A stretch of 16,266 bases of DNA, taken from the NCBI GenBank assembly GCA_913041325.1, contig CAJWHU010000018.1, positions 1 to 16,266 of the forward strand, written 5' to 3'. Within the stretch, counting starts at the first letter, position 1. Each line of letters opens with the position of its first letter. The notes beneath the pieces were generated by a model. That model was not told the origin of the DNA. It was given only the letters and a program-made list of their open reading frames with translations, and made no database searches. Below are positions 8,201 through 14,920 of the stretch, piece by piece. Origin of the DNA: an uncultured Fidelibacterota bacterium. GTDB taxonomy: Bacteria; Marinisomatota; Marinisomatia; Marinisomatales; UBA1611. The translations under genes and the position numbers were made by a program.

Positions 8201-9481
8201 AAAAATCTCAGTGAGGGAAACTACAGCTGGCGAGTGCGGGCGGTAGATCAAGGCTACGCCACCTCAAATTGGTCAAACTGGGAATATTTTTATATAGATG
8301 TCACAGCCCCAACAGTCGATACTATCCGAGCTAATTATGTATCAAACAATCAAATAATTCTAATAGTAAAATTTAAAGAAGATTTTTATCTTGATTTGAA
8401 CAAAGAGCCTACTGTCCTTGTTACTCATCCCCACCATCAGGATTTAGGTCTAAGCGGTGCAGAGGACGATTCCCTAGCCGTTGAAAAACAAAGTTTTAAT
8501 GGCAATGAGTGGACCGGAGTATTAATCCTTCCTGAAGATTATAATGGTAAAGCTATTCAGATTCATGTCTCTGGCGCCCAGGATGATAGGCAAAATGTGA
8601 TGCATCCAGCTTCAATTTTCAAAACTCCGGAGAGTATAATATCACAATTTGGTGGAACAGCGATTAGTGAAAATGGAATAGTTAGCATCCTGCTACCACA
8701 GAATGCGGTGAAAGGGGATATATCCATTTCAATAAAAGGTCAAAATGTCTCACGTGATTCAAGTTCATACATATATGAGGTTAATAGGGGTATAACCTAC
8801 TTAATCTCTGACCTTTATGACATCAAGCCAATGGAACAAAAACTCGATAAGCCAGGGATATTAAGAATTGGATTTCCTGATAGTACATGTTTAATAACCA
8901 GCTCCCTCAATCAATATTTTGATATTGATTGCAAAAGCGCATCAGATTGTGCCGACCTTAATGGTGAATGGTTGGCGTTGCCAGATTCTACTTTAGCTCC
9001 ATTCATAGGGAAGGTTGATACATCCATTGTCGGATTATTACCTGTTTTAAAACTTGGTGGTTCACAACTAAAAATAAACAACGATCCATATATGCAAGTC
9101 CAGATTGATAGTTTTGGTACATACGGAGTATTTGTCACAATGGATACCACTCTTCTTTTGGACTCAATGGATGTTGAATCCATTGCCTGTCAGCCTCGAA
9201 TTTTTTCTCCAGGTGGCTCAGGATCCGTTTTCGAGTTTACTGAAACAAACATTCTATATTCCATCAATAAATCAGAAGATGTTACGGCCAGAATCTTCAA
9301 TTTATCCGGCCGTTTGAAACGTACAATTAAACCAAAGTACGCTACTCAAGCAGGGCAACAGATTATAAACTGGGATGGTAAAGATACAAACGGCAACATA
9401 GTACCAAGCGGTCTGTATATAGTTACGCTTGAAAAAGAAAACGTGATACTGAGAACTACAGTTGGCGTCCTGAATCGATGA
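5231..9481 (+). CDS. Giant secreted FG-GAP/VCBS twin-propeller protein with Fn3 domains and FlgD/T9SS-like C-terminus
   Basis: 1416 residues. A signal peptide ends near SLSIGIA|QDPF (residue 22). Seven FG-GAP/VCBS blades with Ca-binding-type loops (such as WGDYDNDGDPD) begin near residues 46, 109, 157, 210, 265, 319 and 375, forming one seven-bladed propeller. An Fn3-like domain follows at about 415-520 (PPQAPNALTAF... GTYYWAVQAVDGSG). A second set of seven blades begins near 535, 586, 655, 708, 763, 813 and 870, with one degenerate loop near 634. A second Fn3-like domain lies at about 907-1027, then two beta-rich regions of unknown family (about 1028-1310). The end (about 1315-1416) is FlgD/CHU_C-like: ARIFNLSGRLKRTI, INWDGKDTNGNIVPSGLYIVTLE. 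Such C-termini mark exported surface proteins in the FCB group. Likely role: surface adhesin or ligand-binding scaffold; no enzymatic motif seen. The stop overlaps the next start by 4 bases (ATGA). Confidence 0.9.
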   Translation: MKNHKNIIHGLITCFSLSIGIAQDPFIFDSTLSNILPQSISNSIEVADVDNDGTNDIIFSGYDSTRFGVFLDVIKTSSTGSLQQGFSTNFVTYSDTIAEYLGGIGNIKLADVNLDGSIDIYLNGSVMSKLMLNSSSGNFSQSNWLQNMFVTYSNGDWGDVNMDGKPDLFLMGVNEFTDQILNELFINTGSYLAKDPTTIFPSLFGGSSAWGDYDNDGDPDLIIGGRTANKNSSVTRLYKNEPVGRLTEVTTADAINGLKAGAYHFSDLDSDGDLDLIMSGWNKIENRLVTYILENEPLGTYSLATNQIDFAVAYGTIDAIDFNLDGLQDLVIAGANSVTLYAGKVHSLLGKVYINNGDGTFEPIKQIDGARVAKFADINNDGIPDLVASGTTDIGNADSTFSKVYVNNINSDSQPPQAPNALTAFAVSTRAIFSWGSGSDDVDDPETLSYNIRIGTSPGGNQLLSSSIPYNSSNIGKRLIREFNDIPHGTYYWAVQAVDGSGNTSEWSQEDTLFIARLVASTQSLPGVYYSSAGWADYSEDGIPDLALTGITFSGASITTLFENSGGLLSQDLTQNIDAVFGGHLSWVDYTNDGHLDLTMNGFKILNFGGVFSTSFYKWEDGYYVPDLASEIHTDENYDGIGDYWVNGGVNGHHWGDYDNDGDLDYVQGGFDNYYARHLDIFYNDNGVMRLDTNQTNLVPINPAIVHWVDLNRDGRLDLVTIGADETEAVRMRVYLNNASNILIPSITWESETFGVTAGAIAFGDYNSDGYDDFALTGLNSNNELITYIVTNAINTFIAAHILPGVYYGKPAWGDYDADGDLDLLVTGHSSTEGDLGSVPVTRIYYQDENGFTLDPTLSIDSVGISFAQWGDYDSDGDLDLFLSGFKANQDVVAQVYDNLESLENPNKIPNAPYLLDDSSISNDNVTLKWSAPVDPSNTSGGSTSELGLRYQIQVGSDEQYNEHAVSTGHYGINEIGLISPTLNGPQKSLKNLSEGNYSWRVRAVDQGYATSNWSNWEYFYIDVTAPTVDTIRANYVSNNQIILIVKFKEDFYLDLNKEPTVLVTHPHHQDLGLSGAEDDSLAVEKQSFNGNEWTGVLILPEDYNGKAIQIHVSGAQDDRQNVMHPASIFKTPESIISQFGGTAISENGIVSILLPQNAVKGDISISIKGQNVSRDSSSYIYEVNRGITYLISDLYDIKPMEQKLDKPGILRIGFPDSTCLITSSLNQYFDIDCKSASDCADLNGEWLALPDSTLAPFIGKVDTSIVGLLPVLKLGGSQLKINNDPYMQVQIDSFGTYGVFVTMDTTLLLDSMDVESIACQPRIFSPGGSGSVFEFTETNILYSINKSEDVTARIFNLSGRLKRTIKPKYATQAGQQIINWDGKDTNGNIVPSGLYIVTLEKENVILRTTVGVLNR

Positions 9482-12210
9482 AAAAATTTTTACAAATATT
9501 AATTCTGTTCGAAATATTATTAAGCCAAAACGATCAACTATTTGTTGGCACAAGGCCTCTCGGTATGGGAGGTGCTTTTGTAGCTGTTGCTGACGATGCA
9601 AATACAATCACGTGGAACCCGGCTGGTTTGCCCGGACTAAGAAGGACAGAGATCACAAGCACATATGCTAATCTATATAATTTGGGAATAACGCAGTCAT
9701 ATTTAGGTTTCGTGAGACCATTTTCAGACCGTATTGCTCTTGGATTTGACTGGTCTAGCGTTGGATATGACGACAACGAACTCGCGTACTCAGAAAATAA
9801 ATTAAATTTTGCAGTGGGAGTGCAACCTCATAAGCTGTTTTCATTTGGCTTCACCCTAAAATACCTAATGCGGGACATGTTACTAGACGAGGCCTCCTAT
9901 GGTAAGGGCTCAGGTGTTGGGGTTGATGCAGCATTCTTAATCCAACCGCTTAAAAATCTGAAAGTAGGAATAGGTATTTACGACTTCGGGGGTAGTTCAA
10001 TAGCATACAAAGATAAAACTACTGAATCTATACTTGGTCAGGCCTTCAAACTGGGAATTAGCTATATGCCAATCAATGGCTTAACAATTGCTGGTGATGT
10101 AGGAGATAGAATTCACTTTGGAGCTGAATACGTGGTCGCAAGCAGAGTCAGTTTTCGTGCGGGTTTGCAACAAGATATTACTGGAGATGAAAAATTATTT
10201 GTTCCCTCTGCAGGGCTATCAATTAAGTTTAAAACAATAGTGATGGAATATGGCTACGAGAGTGTCCCATTCTTAGAACCTACCCATCGCTTTACCTTGG
10301 CACTACAACTTAGCCCTGCAGTAGTCAGTATCACTAAAACTACGGTTGCACATAATCCAATTTTTCGCTCTCTACATCGATATTACGAATCAGAACCTTT
10401 CGTAAAAGTTGGCTTAAAAAATATTTCTGATGAAGACCTGCCAGTTAACGTATCACTCTTTGTACCAACCATGATGGACAATCCTCACTCTGAGACAGTT
10501 ACTTTGCCACCAAAATCAGAAGAAGAGTATGATATTGGAGTATCATTCAGCAGTGATGTACTAACTTCTAAAAAAGCAACTTTTGATAATCTAGTGCAAC
10601 CAGAAGTAAAGGTGTCCTACAAACAAGGTGGTGAAGAGAAGCTAGCCCAGAAAAAAATGGAATCTTCTTACGTGCTCGGAAAAGGTAAGCTCACCTGGAG
10701 CAATCCTGATATGATTGCATGCTACGTTACTCCTGCAGACGCTGTTGTAGATAAATTTTCCAGAAACTTTATCCAGTACTACACGCCTGTTTTAAATGAA
10801 TATTTTGGAAGAAGTAATTTAGGTCGAGCAATAATTCTTTATGACGCACTAGGTACGCATGGGCTGGTCTACAATATTGACCTGGAGACTCCATTTCTTG
10901 ACATAGCTGATGATAAATCCGCATTTGACACTGTTAAATACCCCGGTGATATGTTGAGAGATAAGATCGGAGACTGCGATGATTTGACTGCTCTTTTCGG
11001 CTCTCTGTTGGCTAATCTAGGTATTGAAAGCATGTTCCTCGATGTGTTTAAGCCAGGGGCAGGTCATATTTTTCTTATGTTTGATAGTGGCATAAAACCA
11101 GACGACGTATCCAAGTATTTTCTAGATGAAAATGAAGTTGTCGTATTAAATGATAAAGTATGGATACCGGTTGAAGCGACGTTGGTTGGTAAACCGTTTT
11201 TTTCAGCTTGGAAACAGGGATCTCTGAAGTACAACGAAATGAAAGCAGAAAATTACGTCAATGCAATCTCTGTAAAAGAAGCCTCTGCTAAATATCTCGC
11301 AGGCTCCCACATTACCCCAGATATGCCAATGCCCACAATTGATGGAATAAATGATCTTTTAAAAGAAGATATAAAACAGTATGGAATGTGGCTTGAACAA
11401 ATTGTATATAACTCTGTAGGCAGTAAACTAATCGCGGCAGAGGATTACTATGACGCTGGAGTAAAGTATATGGAATTTAAACGGTTTAAAGAGGCGGTAG
11501 AAATGCTTGAAACCGCGATTAACATGAAACCTGTCTTCCCTGATGCAATCAATACTCTTGGTGTCTGTTACACAAAATTGGAGGATTATCCCAAGGCTAT
11601 CGAATTTTATGAGGAAGCTTTACAACAAGCAGGGGAACATGCTGGATATATGCTAAATATTGCAATAACACAATTCATGCTTGGCAACAAAGGCCTTGCA
11701 AAACAAAAATATGATGAGGTCGTAATGATCGATCCGATGTTTGAAGGAAAATTGGATAAAGTATTTGGTGCGGCAAAGGCAAGTATCGCTGGTCCGGTCG
11801 ATGGACCAACTTTGAAAATTTCGGAAGACCTTGAGGCAGAGCTGGCTGAGGGATCTACAAAAGGCCTTGTCGAAATAAAAGATGCTCCAAAGAACATTGA
11901 GCCTGAGGATATTAAGAAAGTAGATTTTAGAAAACAAAGAGCACGAAGCGATAACACTGTGGGCGTGACATTTGCTAGGCTGGGAAATTATTCAATGGCT
12001 ATCGACTATTTTAAAAAGGCGATAAGGAATGATCAAGATGAAATGGACTATAAAGTAAATCTTGCTGTCGCTTTATACAGAATGTATAAGTATGATGAGG
12101 CATTGTCCTACTATGAAGATGTAAAAAAAGCAAAGCCTGAGTTGGTGACTCAACTAGATTTTATTGAGAGTATGGGCGAAAATACACCAAAATTTGATAA
12201 ATTCGATTAA
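9478..12210 (+). CDS. PorV/FadL-like outer-membrane barrel fused to transglutaminase-like and TPR domains
   Basis: 910 residues. A signal peptide ends near FEILLS|QNDQ (residue 16). Residues of about 20-280 match the PorV/UPF0164/FadL-like barrel pattern, starting with RPLGMGGAFVAVADDANTI and WNPAGLPGL, then alternating beta strands up to RFTLALQLS. An Ig-like beta region follows (about 285-400). A transglutaminase-like fold comes next (about 430-600) with a plausible triad: C500 (IGDCDDLTALFGSLLANLGI), H530 (GHIFLMFD) and E566 (WIPVEA). The C-terminal third has TPR-like helices at about 650-770 (YMEFKRFKEAVEML, YPKAIEFYEEALQQ) and 825-905 (YSMAIDYFKKAIRN, YDEALSYYEDVKKA), separated by a low-complexity acidic/lysine linker. 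PorV-type barrels act as outer-membrane shuttles in type 9 secretion; transglutaminase-like folds include amidases, cross-linkers and inactive binders. The 4-base overlap with the propeller gene suggests coupled synthesis of a cargo and its outer-membrane partner. Domains are secure as patterns; joint function is inferred. Confidence 0.85.
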   Translation: MKKFLQILILFEILLSQNDQLFVGTRPLGMGGAFVAVADDANTITWNPAGLPGLRRTEITSTYANLYNLGITQSYLGFVRPFSDRIALGFDWSSVGYDDNELAYSENKLNFAVGVQPHKLFSFGFTLKYLMRDMLLDEASYGKGSGVGVDAAFLIQPLKNLKVGIGIYDFGGSSIAYKDKTTESILGQAFKLGISYMPINGLTIAGDVGDRIHFGAEYVVASRVSFRAGLQQDITGDEKLFVPSAGLSIKFKTIVMEYGYESVPFLEPTHRFTLALQLSPAVVSITKTTVAHNPIFRSLHRYYESEPFVKVGLKNISDEDLPVNVSLFVPTMMDNPHSETVTLPPKSEEEYDIGVSFSSDVLTSKKATFDNLVQPEVKVSYKQGGEEKLAQKKMESSYVLGKGKLTWSNPDMIACYVTPADAVVDKFSRNFIQYYTPVLNEYFGRSNLGRAIILYDALGTHGLVYNIDLETPFLDIADDKSAFDTVKYPGDMLRDKIGDCDDLTALFGSLLANLGIESMFLDVFKPGAGHIFLMFDSGIKPDDVSKYFLDENEVVVLNDKVWIPVEATLVGKPFFSAWKQGSLKYNEMKAENYVNAISVKEASAKYLAGSHITPDMPMPTIDGINDLLKEDIKQYGMWLEQIVYNSVGSKLIAAEDYYDAGVKYMEFKRFKEAVEMLETAINMKPVFPDAINTLGVCYTKLEDYPKAIEFYEEALQQAGEHAGYMLNIAITQFMLGNKGLAKQKYDEVVMIDPMFEGKLDKVFGAAKASIAGPVDGPTLKISEDLEAELAEGSTKGLVEIKDAPKNIEPEDIKKVDFRKQRARSDNTVGVTFARLGNYSMAIDYFKKAIRNDQDEMDYKVNLAVALYRMYKYDEALSYYEDVKKAKPELVTQLDFIESMGENTPKFDKFD

Positions 12211-12232
12211 AGTTTCGTATATTAACCCAATC

Positions 12233-12679
12233 ATGTTAAAGAGATTATATATTACATCTGTATTTATGTCCTGCGCATTGTTTTCACAAGATGACGATCT
12301 TGATTTAGATGCAATGTGGGATAACACAGTCTGGAATGATATTGAAAATGTGGCCGATGCGGGTTATGAAGTGGAAAAAGTAACTGCTGTAGCTGGAGTT
12401 CGAGGCGCAGAAGCTGAGGACGAAGCATTGTACCATCTCTATTATAGACAATCAATGAAAGGTCCAAGTAAAGTGGAGCTTAATAAGGCCTTAGGCAAAT
12501 TGCTCAACACTTTAACTGCGCTCAAAAAGAAAAACGCTAGTCATGAAAAAATTCCAGAGGTAACACACTACGTAATTCAAATATATAGAAAGTTAGAAAA
12601 TGGAGCAAAAGCAAAGGACTATGAAAAAGAGTTACTAACAATCGCGCCGGATTCCAAGTGGGCAAAATATTATAAATAA
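12233..12679 (+). CDS. Small secreted helical protein, function unknown
   Basis: 148 residues from the ATG at 12233. I chose this start because it gives a clean signal peptide (MLKRLYITSVFMSCALFS, then QDDD) and sits 22 bases after the previous stop. The upstream in-frame ATG at 12164 would overlap the previous gene by 47 bases and bury the signal peptide behind 23 residues. The mature protein opens acidic (QDDDLDLDAMW), carries a VTAVAGVRGAEAEDEALYHLYYR segment in its middle, and ends in amphipathic helices (KAKDYEKELLTIAPDSKWAKYYK) resembling a last TPR helix pair. I do not recognise a family. A cysteine at residue 14 (FMSC) is a poor lipobox, so a soluble periplasmic or surface protein is more likely than a lipoprotein. 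As the last gene of the unit, before the terminator, it may be an accessory subunit of the barrel/TPR protein just upstream. Confidence 0.75.
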   Translation: MLKRLYITSVFMSCALFSQDDDLDLDAMWDNTVWNDIENVADAGYEVEKVTAVAGVRGAEAEDEALYHLYYRQSMKGPSKVELNKALGKLLNTLTALKKKNASHEKIPEVTHYVIQIYRKLENGAKAKDYEKELLTIAPDSKWAKYYK

Positions 12680-12696
12680 GAAATCATTTGAAAAAT

Positions 12697-12725
12697 AAAA
12701 AAGCCCCTTACTCAGGGGCTTTTTT
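12697..12725. terminator. Bidirectional intrinsic terminator between convergent units
   Basis: A perfect 12-bp stem pairs aaaaaagcccct (12697-12708) with aggggctttttt (12714-12725) across the 5-base loop tactc. It has a GC core flanked by an A-tract and a T-tract, so either strand yields a hairpin followed by U residues. It starts 17 bases after the + strand stop (12679) and ends 3 bases before the - strand stop codon (12729-12731), so it can terminate both convergent units. Confidence 0.92.
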
Positions 12726-12728
12726 ATT

Positions 12729-13502
12729 TTATTTATAAACTTTTTTATTTCCCTCTGGGTCAACCAGAATCCATCCTCCACCAGGTACTTCGTTTCTAAC
12801 AATACCCTCTCCTCTTAGTGAACCATCAGGAAACCAAAATTTTGCTTTACCTCTAGGAATGCCATTGACGTAGTTTAATCGCATTTCTTTTCTACCATTT
12901 TCATACCACTGAACCCATGGCCCATTTTCCTTACCATTGCTATATTTTATTTTAAGTGATTTTTTTCCATTTGGATGCCACTCTCTATACCAGCCATCAG
13001 GTTCGCCGTTTATAAACTTTGCTTTTAAAGCCTTTTTCCCATTTTCGAACCACTCTGTATATTTCCCATGTTCTTTGCCATCAATATAAAAACCCATTAT
13101 AGACTTTCCACCGTTCTCATACCATTCTTTATACTCATCTATATATCTATCTTCATCAAAAGTGGCTATTAACTCTCGATGCCTGTACGCCCCATCATCG
13201 TACCATTGTTCAAATTTTCCGTGTTTTCTTCCTTCCTTAAAGTGACCAATCATAATGGGCTGACCAATGAGATTTAGCGTCTGCCATAAACCGTGCCTTA
13301 TTCCGTCTTTGAACTCACCAGCAACAAGACCTATGTCTAATTTCTTTATAACAGGTCCAGTGTATGGAACATTATCGAGGTAATACACTCCAGCTAGTGA
13401 ATCAAGATAACCCCATTCTACAGCTCTAGTGCTATCATCCTGTGCAACCAGAACAGATGTAAATATAAAAATATTTAATAATTTTTTAGTAAGGCTCAAC
13501 AT
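12729..13502 (-). CDS. Secreted MORN-variant (YwqK-type) repeat protein
   Basis: 257 residues. A signal peptide ends near FTSVLVA|QDDS (residue 20). From about residue 60 there are seven repeats of about 23-24 residues with the MORN-variant pattern, for example YIDGKEHGKYTEWFENGKKA, then FINGEPDGWYREWHPNGKKS, then YSNGKENGPWVQWYENGRKE. These repeats form a beta-hairpin ribbon. Databases often label such proteins 'toxin-antitoxin system YwqK family antitoxin', but the signal peptide and the lack of any toxin gene here argue against an antitoxin role. Likely a periplasmic or surface-exposed structural or binding protein; partner unknown. The second repeat is slightly expanded and the third diverges (FDEDRYIDEYKEWYENGG). 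It lies 141 bases downstream of the CBM9-like gene on the same strand and could share its transcript or use its own promoter. Confidence 0.88.
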   Translation of the reverse strand: MLSLTKKLLNIFIFTSVLVAQDDSTRAVEWGYLDSLAGVYYLDNVPYTGPVIKKLDIGLVAGEFKDGIRHGLWQTLNLIGQPIMIGHFKEGRKHGKFEQWYDDGAYRHRELIATFDEDRYIDEYKEWYENGGKSIMGFYIDGKEHGKYTEWFENGKKALKAKFINGEPDGWYREWHPNGKKSLKIKYSNGKENGPWVQWYENGRKEMRLNYVNGIPRGKAKFWFPDGSLRGEGIVRNEVPGGGWILVDPEGNKKVYK

Positions 13503-13561
13503 TTAACGTATTGCTCATTTACAGCGCGTAATTAACCTCAAAGTTAAATAAAATAGGTAAG

Positions 13562-13623
13562 TTTACTAAAAGTAAAAAAAAGAGATTGTAATAAATAGGG
13601 TATTTGCAAGTAAATCCTTTACT
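13562..13623. promoter_or_regulatory. Paired inverted repeats built on TTTACT/AGTAAA (possible operators)
   Basis: Two 15-bp palindromes share the same hexamer. The first is TTTACT-aaa-AGTAAA at 13562-13576, the second AGTAAA-tcc-TTTACT at 13609-13623; their centres are 47 bases apart. The second overlaps the possible -35 box and the first lies at the predicted start of transcription. Geometry fits a dimeric regulator or a looped operator pair, but the arms are short and AT-rich, so chance remains possible. The rest of the 13503-13643 gap shows no gene and no T-tract hairpin. Confidence 0.3.
13585..13614 (-). promoter_or_regulatory. Possible sigma-70-like promoter for the MORN-variant gene
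   Basis: On the - strand TTTACT (13609-13614) and TACAAT (13585-13590) are separated by 18 bases, giving a start roughly 70-75 bases upstream of the ATG at 13502. Boxes of this quality are common by chance in AT-rich DNA, and FCB bacteria often use a different promoter consensus, so this is tentative. Confidence 0.25.
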
Positions 13624-13643
13624 TCAGATAATTGATTGTAAAA

Positions 13644-14720
13644 CTATATAACCCAAACTTTGCCATCTGTCCTGATGATTACCGTAATATTATTCCACTC
13701 TAGAGATGCTTGCCAACCTGAAGTATTTAAAGTGATTTTTGGTGGCCATGGGACACCCTCTGATGGTTTTTCCAAAAGATTTAGCTCTTTTATTGAGGCG
13801 GTATATCTCTCTTTCCTGTGATAATAATTTCTTTGTCGGTAGTATACCTTCCTGAGTGCCCATTTTACTTTATCAATACCTTTATCAATAAATTCAATTT
13901 TATTACCCCCTATTTCCTCGTTGGTAAATTGCACTAAGCCCCACAAATCAGGCATGTGCATATAAACTAAACCATGTGGTGACCACACCCAATTAAATTC
14001 AGGAGTTTTTGTTTTTATATACTTATTATTTATTATATCAATATCCCACTGAACTCGAGCAAAGTTAACCTTCCAATGCTCTCCCTCAACGGGTAATAAA
14101 TTGGGCGTATAATCTTGAATTGCCTCCCATGGGATGGCAATTTCCACGCTCCATTCATTATCACGATCTGCGGCATTATTTATTGTACCATCAATACTAA
14201 CTTTGGTTATTAATCCAGAGATATCCCAAGAATCAATTGCAACATTTTTTTTGTCATGATAGGGGGCAAGAAGTAACAAATCCCACTCTGTTGCAAATGC
14301 ATTAACCTCCAGTTCCATGTAATTATGCGTGTCTCCATCAGGATCCAAAAAAATCTCAAAATTATTATTTTTGAATATGACGGTATCTCTCATTTTAAGG
14401 GTAGCCCAGATATGTGGGTCTTCTAATTTGGCTGCAAAATAAAAATACCTCTCATCCCACAGCATCTTTACTTTAGTATCATAAAAAGGTTTTGGTTTTA
14501 GACGGCCCTCAATGTCAACAAATGACTCTGTCCAATCTGTTAAGAGCCAAGAAGGGTCATCCAATTTACCATCCATTACAATTGGCGATAATGTTCTATA
14601 ACAAACATAAGATTTTGGAGCGTATTCAATCTTGGGTTCTGGAAAGCTTTTACCTCGAAATCCTTGACTTAAAACATTCGAAGAAAATACCATAAGTATG
14701 ATTTTTATAACTAATGGCAT
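13644..14720 (-). CDS. Secreted CBM9-like (carbohydrate-binding family 9) protein
   Basis: 358 residues. A signal peptide ends near FSSNVLS|QGFR (residue 18). Residues of about 35-265 follow the CBM9-like layout: an opening strand with PIVMDGKLDDPSW, then TKVKMLWDERYFYFAAKLEDPHIWA, then NNFEIFLDPDGDTHNYMELEVNA, then WSVEIAIPWEAI and GEHWKVNFARVQW, closing with NWVWSPHGLVYMHMPDLWG. This family binds sugars in xylanases and also occurs as stand-alone exported proteins, where the ligand is often unknown. A C-terminal extension (about 280-358) contains YYHRKERYTASIKELNLL and ends with a strand pair, IIRTDGKVWVI; it recalls the helix-sheet head of a pseudopilin but has no prepilin leader. The ATG at 14720 has no Shine-Dalgarno sequence. 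It is divergent from the PglL-like gene. Role in glycan recognition is family-level inference. Confidence 0.85.
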   Translation of the reverse strand: MPLVIKIILMVFSSNVLSQGFRGKSFPEPKIEYAPKSYVCYRTLSPIVMDGKLDDPSWLLTDWTESFVDIEGRLKPKPFYDTKVKMLWDERYFYFAAKLEDPHIWATLKMRDTVIFKNNNFEIFLDPDGDTHNYMELEVNAFATEWDLLLLAPYHDKKNVAIDSWDISGLITKVSIDGTINNAADRDNEWSVEIAIPWEAIQDYTPNLLPVEGEHWKVNFARVQWDIDIINNKYIKTKTPEFNWVWSPHGLVYMHMPDLWGLVQFTNEEIGGNKIEFIDKGIDKVKWALRKVYYRQRNYYHRKERYTASIKELNLLEKPSEGVPWPPKITLNTSGWQASLEWNNITVIIRTDGKVWVI

Positions 14721-14761
14721 AATATTCTACCCAGCGTAATTTTTTTACCTAAATTGATTTT

Positions 14762-14789
14762 CATGTAAAAAAATAATTAAAAGTAACAA
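14762..14789 (-). promoter_or_regulatory. Possible promoter for the CBM9-like gene
   Basis: On the - strand TTGTTA (14784-14789) and TACATG (14762-14767) are spaced by 16 bases, which would give a leader of about 35 bases before the ATG at 14720. The 200-base divergent gap (14721-14920) is very AT-rich and has no ORF or clear hairpin; I could not identify a convincing + strand promoter for the PglL-like gene in it. Confidence 0.25.
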
Positions 14790-14920
14790 ATTAATAAGGT
14801 CTTCCTTAGATCACATTTAATTTAGCCAAACATAAAAACTAATCTTTAGAAAAAGTAGTTTCCAAAAAAACACCAATAGTTTATTTCACAAGTTGGTATG
14901 TGGTAATTTCAATTCATCTA

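Noticed and set aside
11607..11957. Antisense ORF of 116 codons, and other antisense ORFs inside the large genes (784-1086, 5254-5589, 8911-9183, 9302-9607)
   Set aside because: All lie opposite genes with clear domains; their translations show no domain pattern and no start context, so they are shadows.
12233..12340. Lipoprotein signal (FMSC) in the 148-residue protein
   Set aside because: Phe and Met at -3 and -2 do not fit a lipobox, whereas LFS|QDDD fits signal peptidase I and the Q pattern of the other exported proteins.
12164..12679. Upstream start giving a 171-residue protein
   Set aside because: It overlaps the previous gene by 47 bases and places 23 non-hydrophobic residues before a good signal peptide; the ATG at 12233 is better.
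12729..13502. Antitoxin of a toxin-antitoxin pair (the usual label for YwqK-like repeats)
   Set aside because: The protein has a signal peptide and there is no small toxin gene next to it.
13503..13643. Terminator for the CBM9-like gene in the gap to the MORN-variant gene
   Set aside because: The short inverted repeat after the stop has 6-bp AT-rich arms and no T-tract behind it, so termination is not supported.
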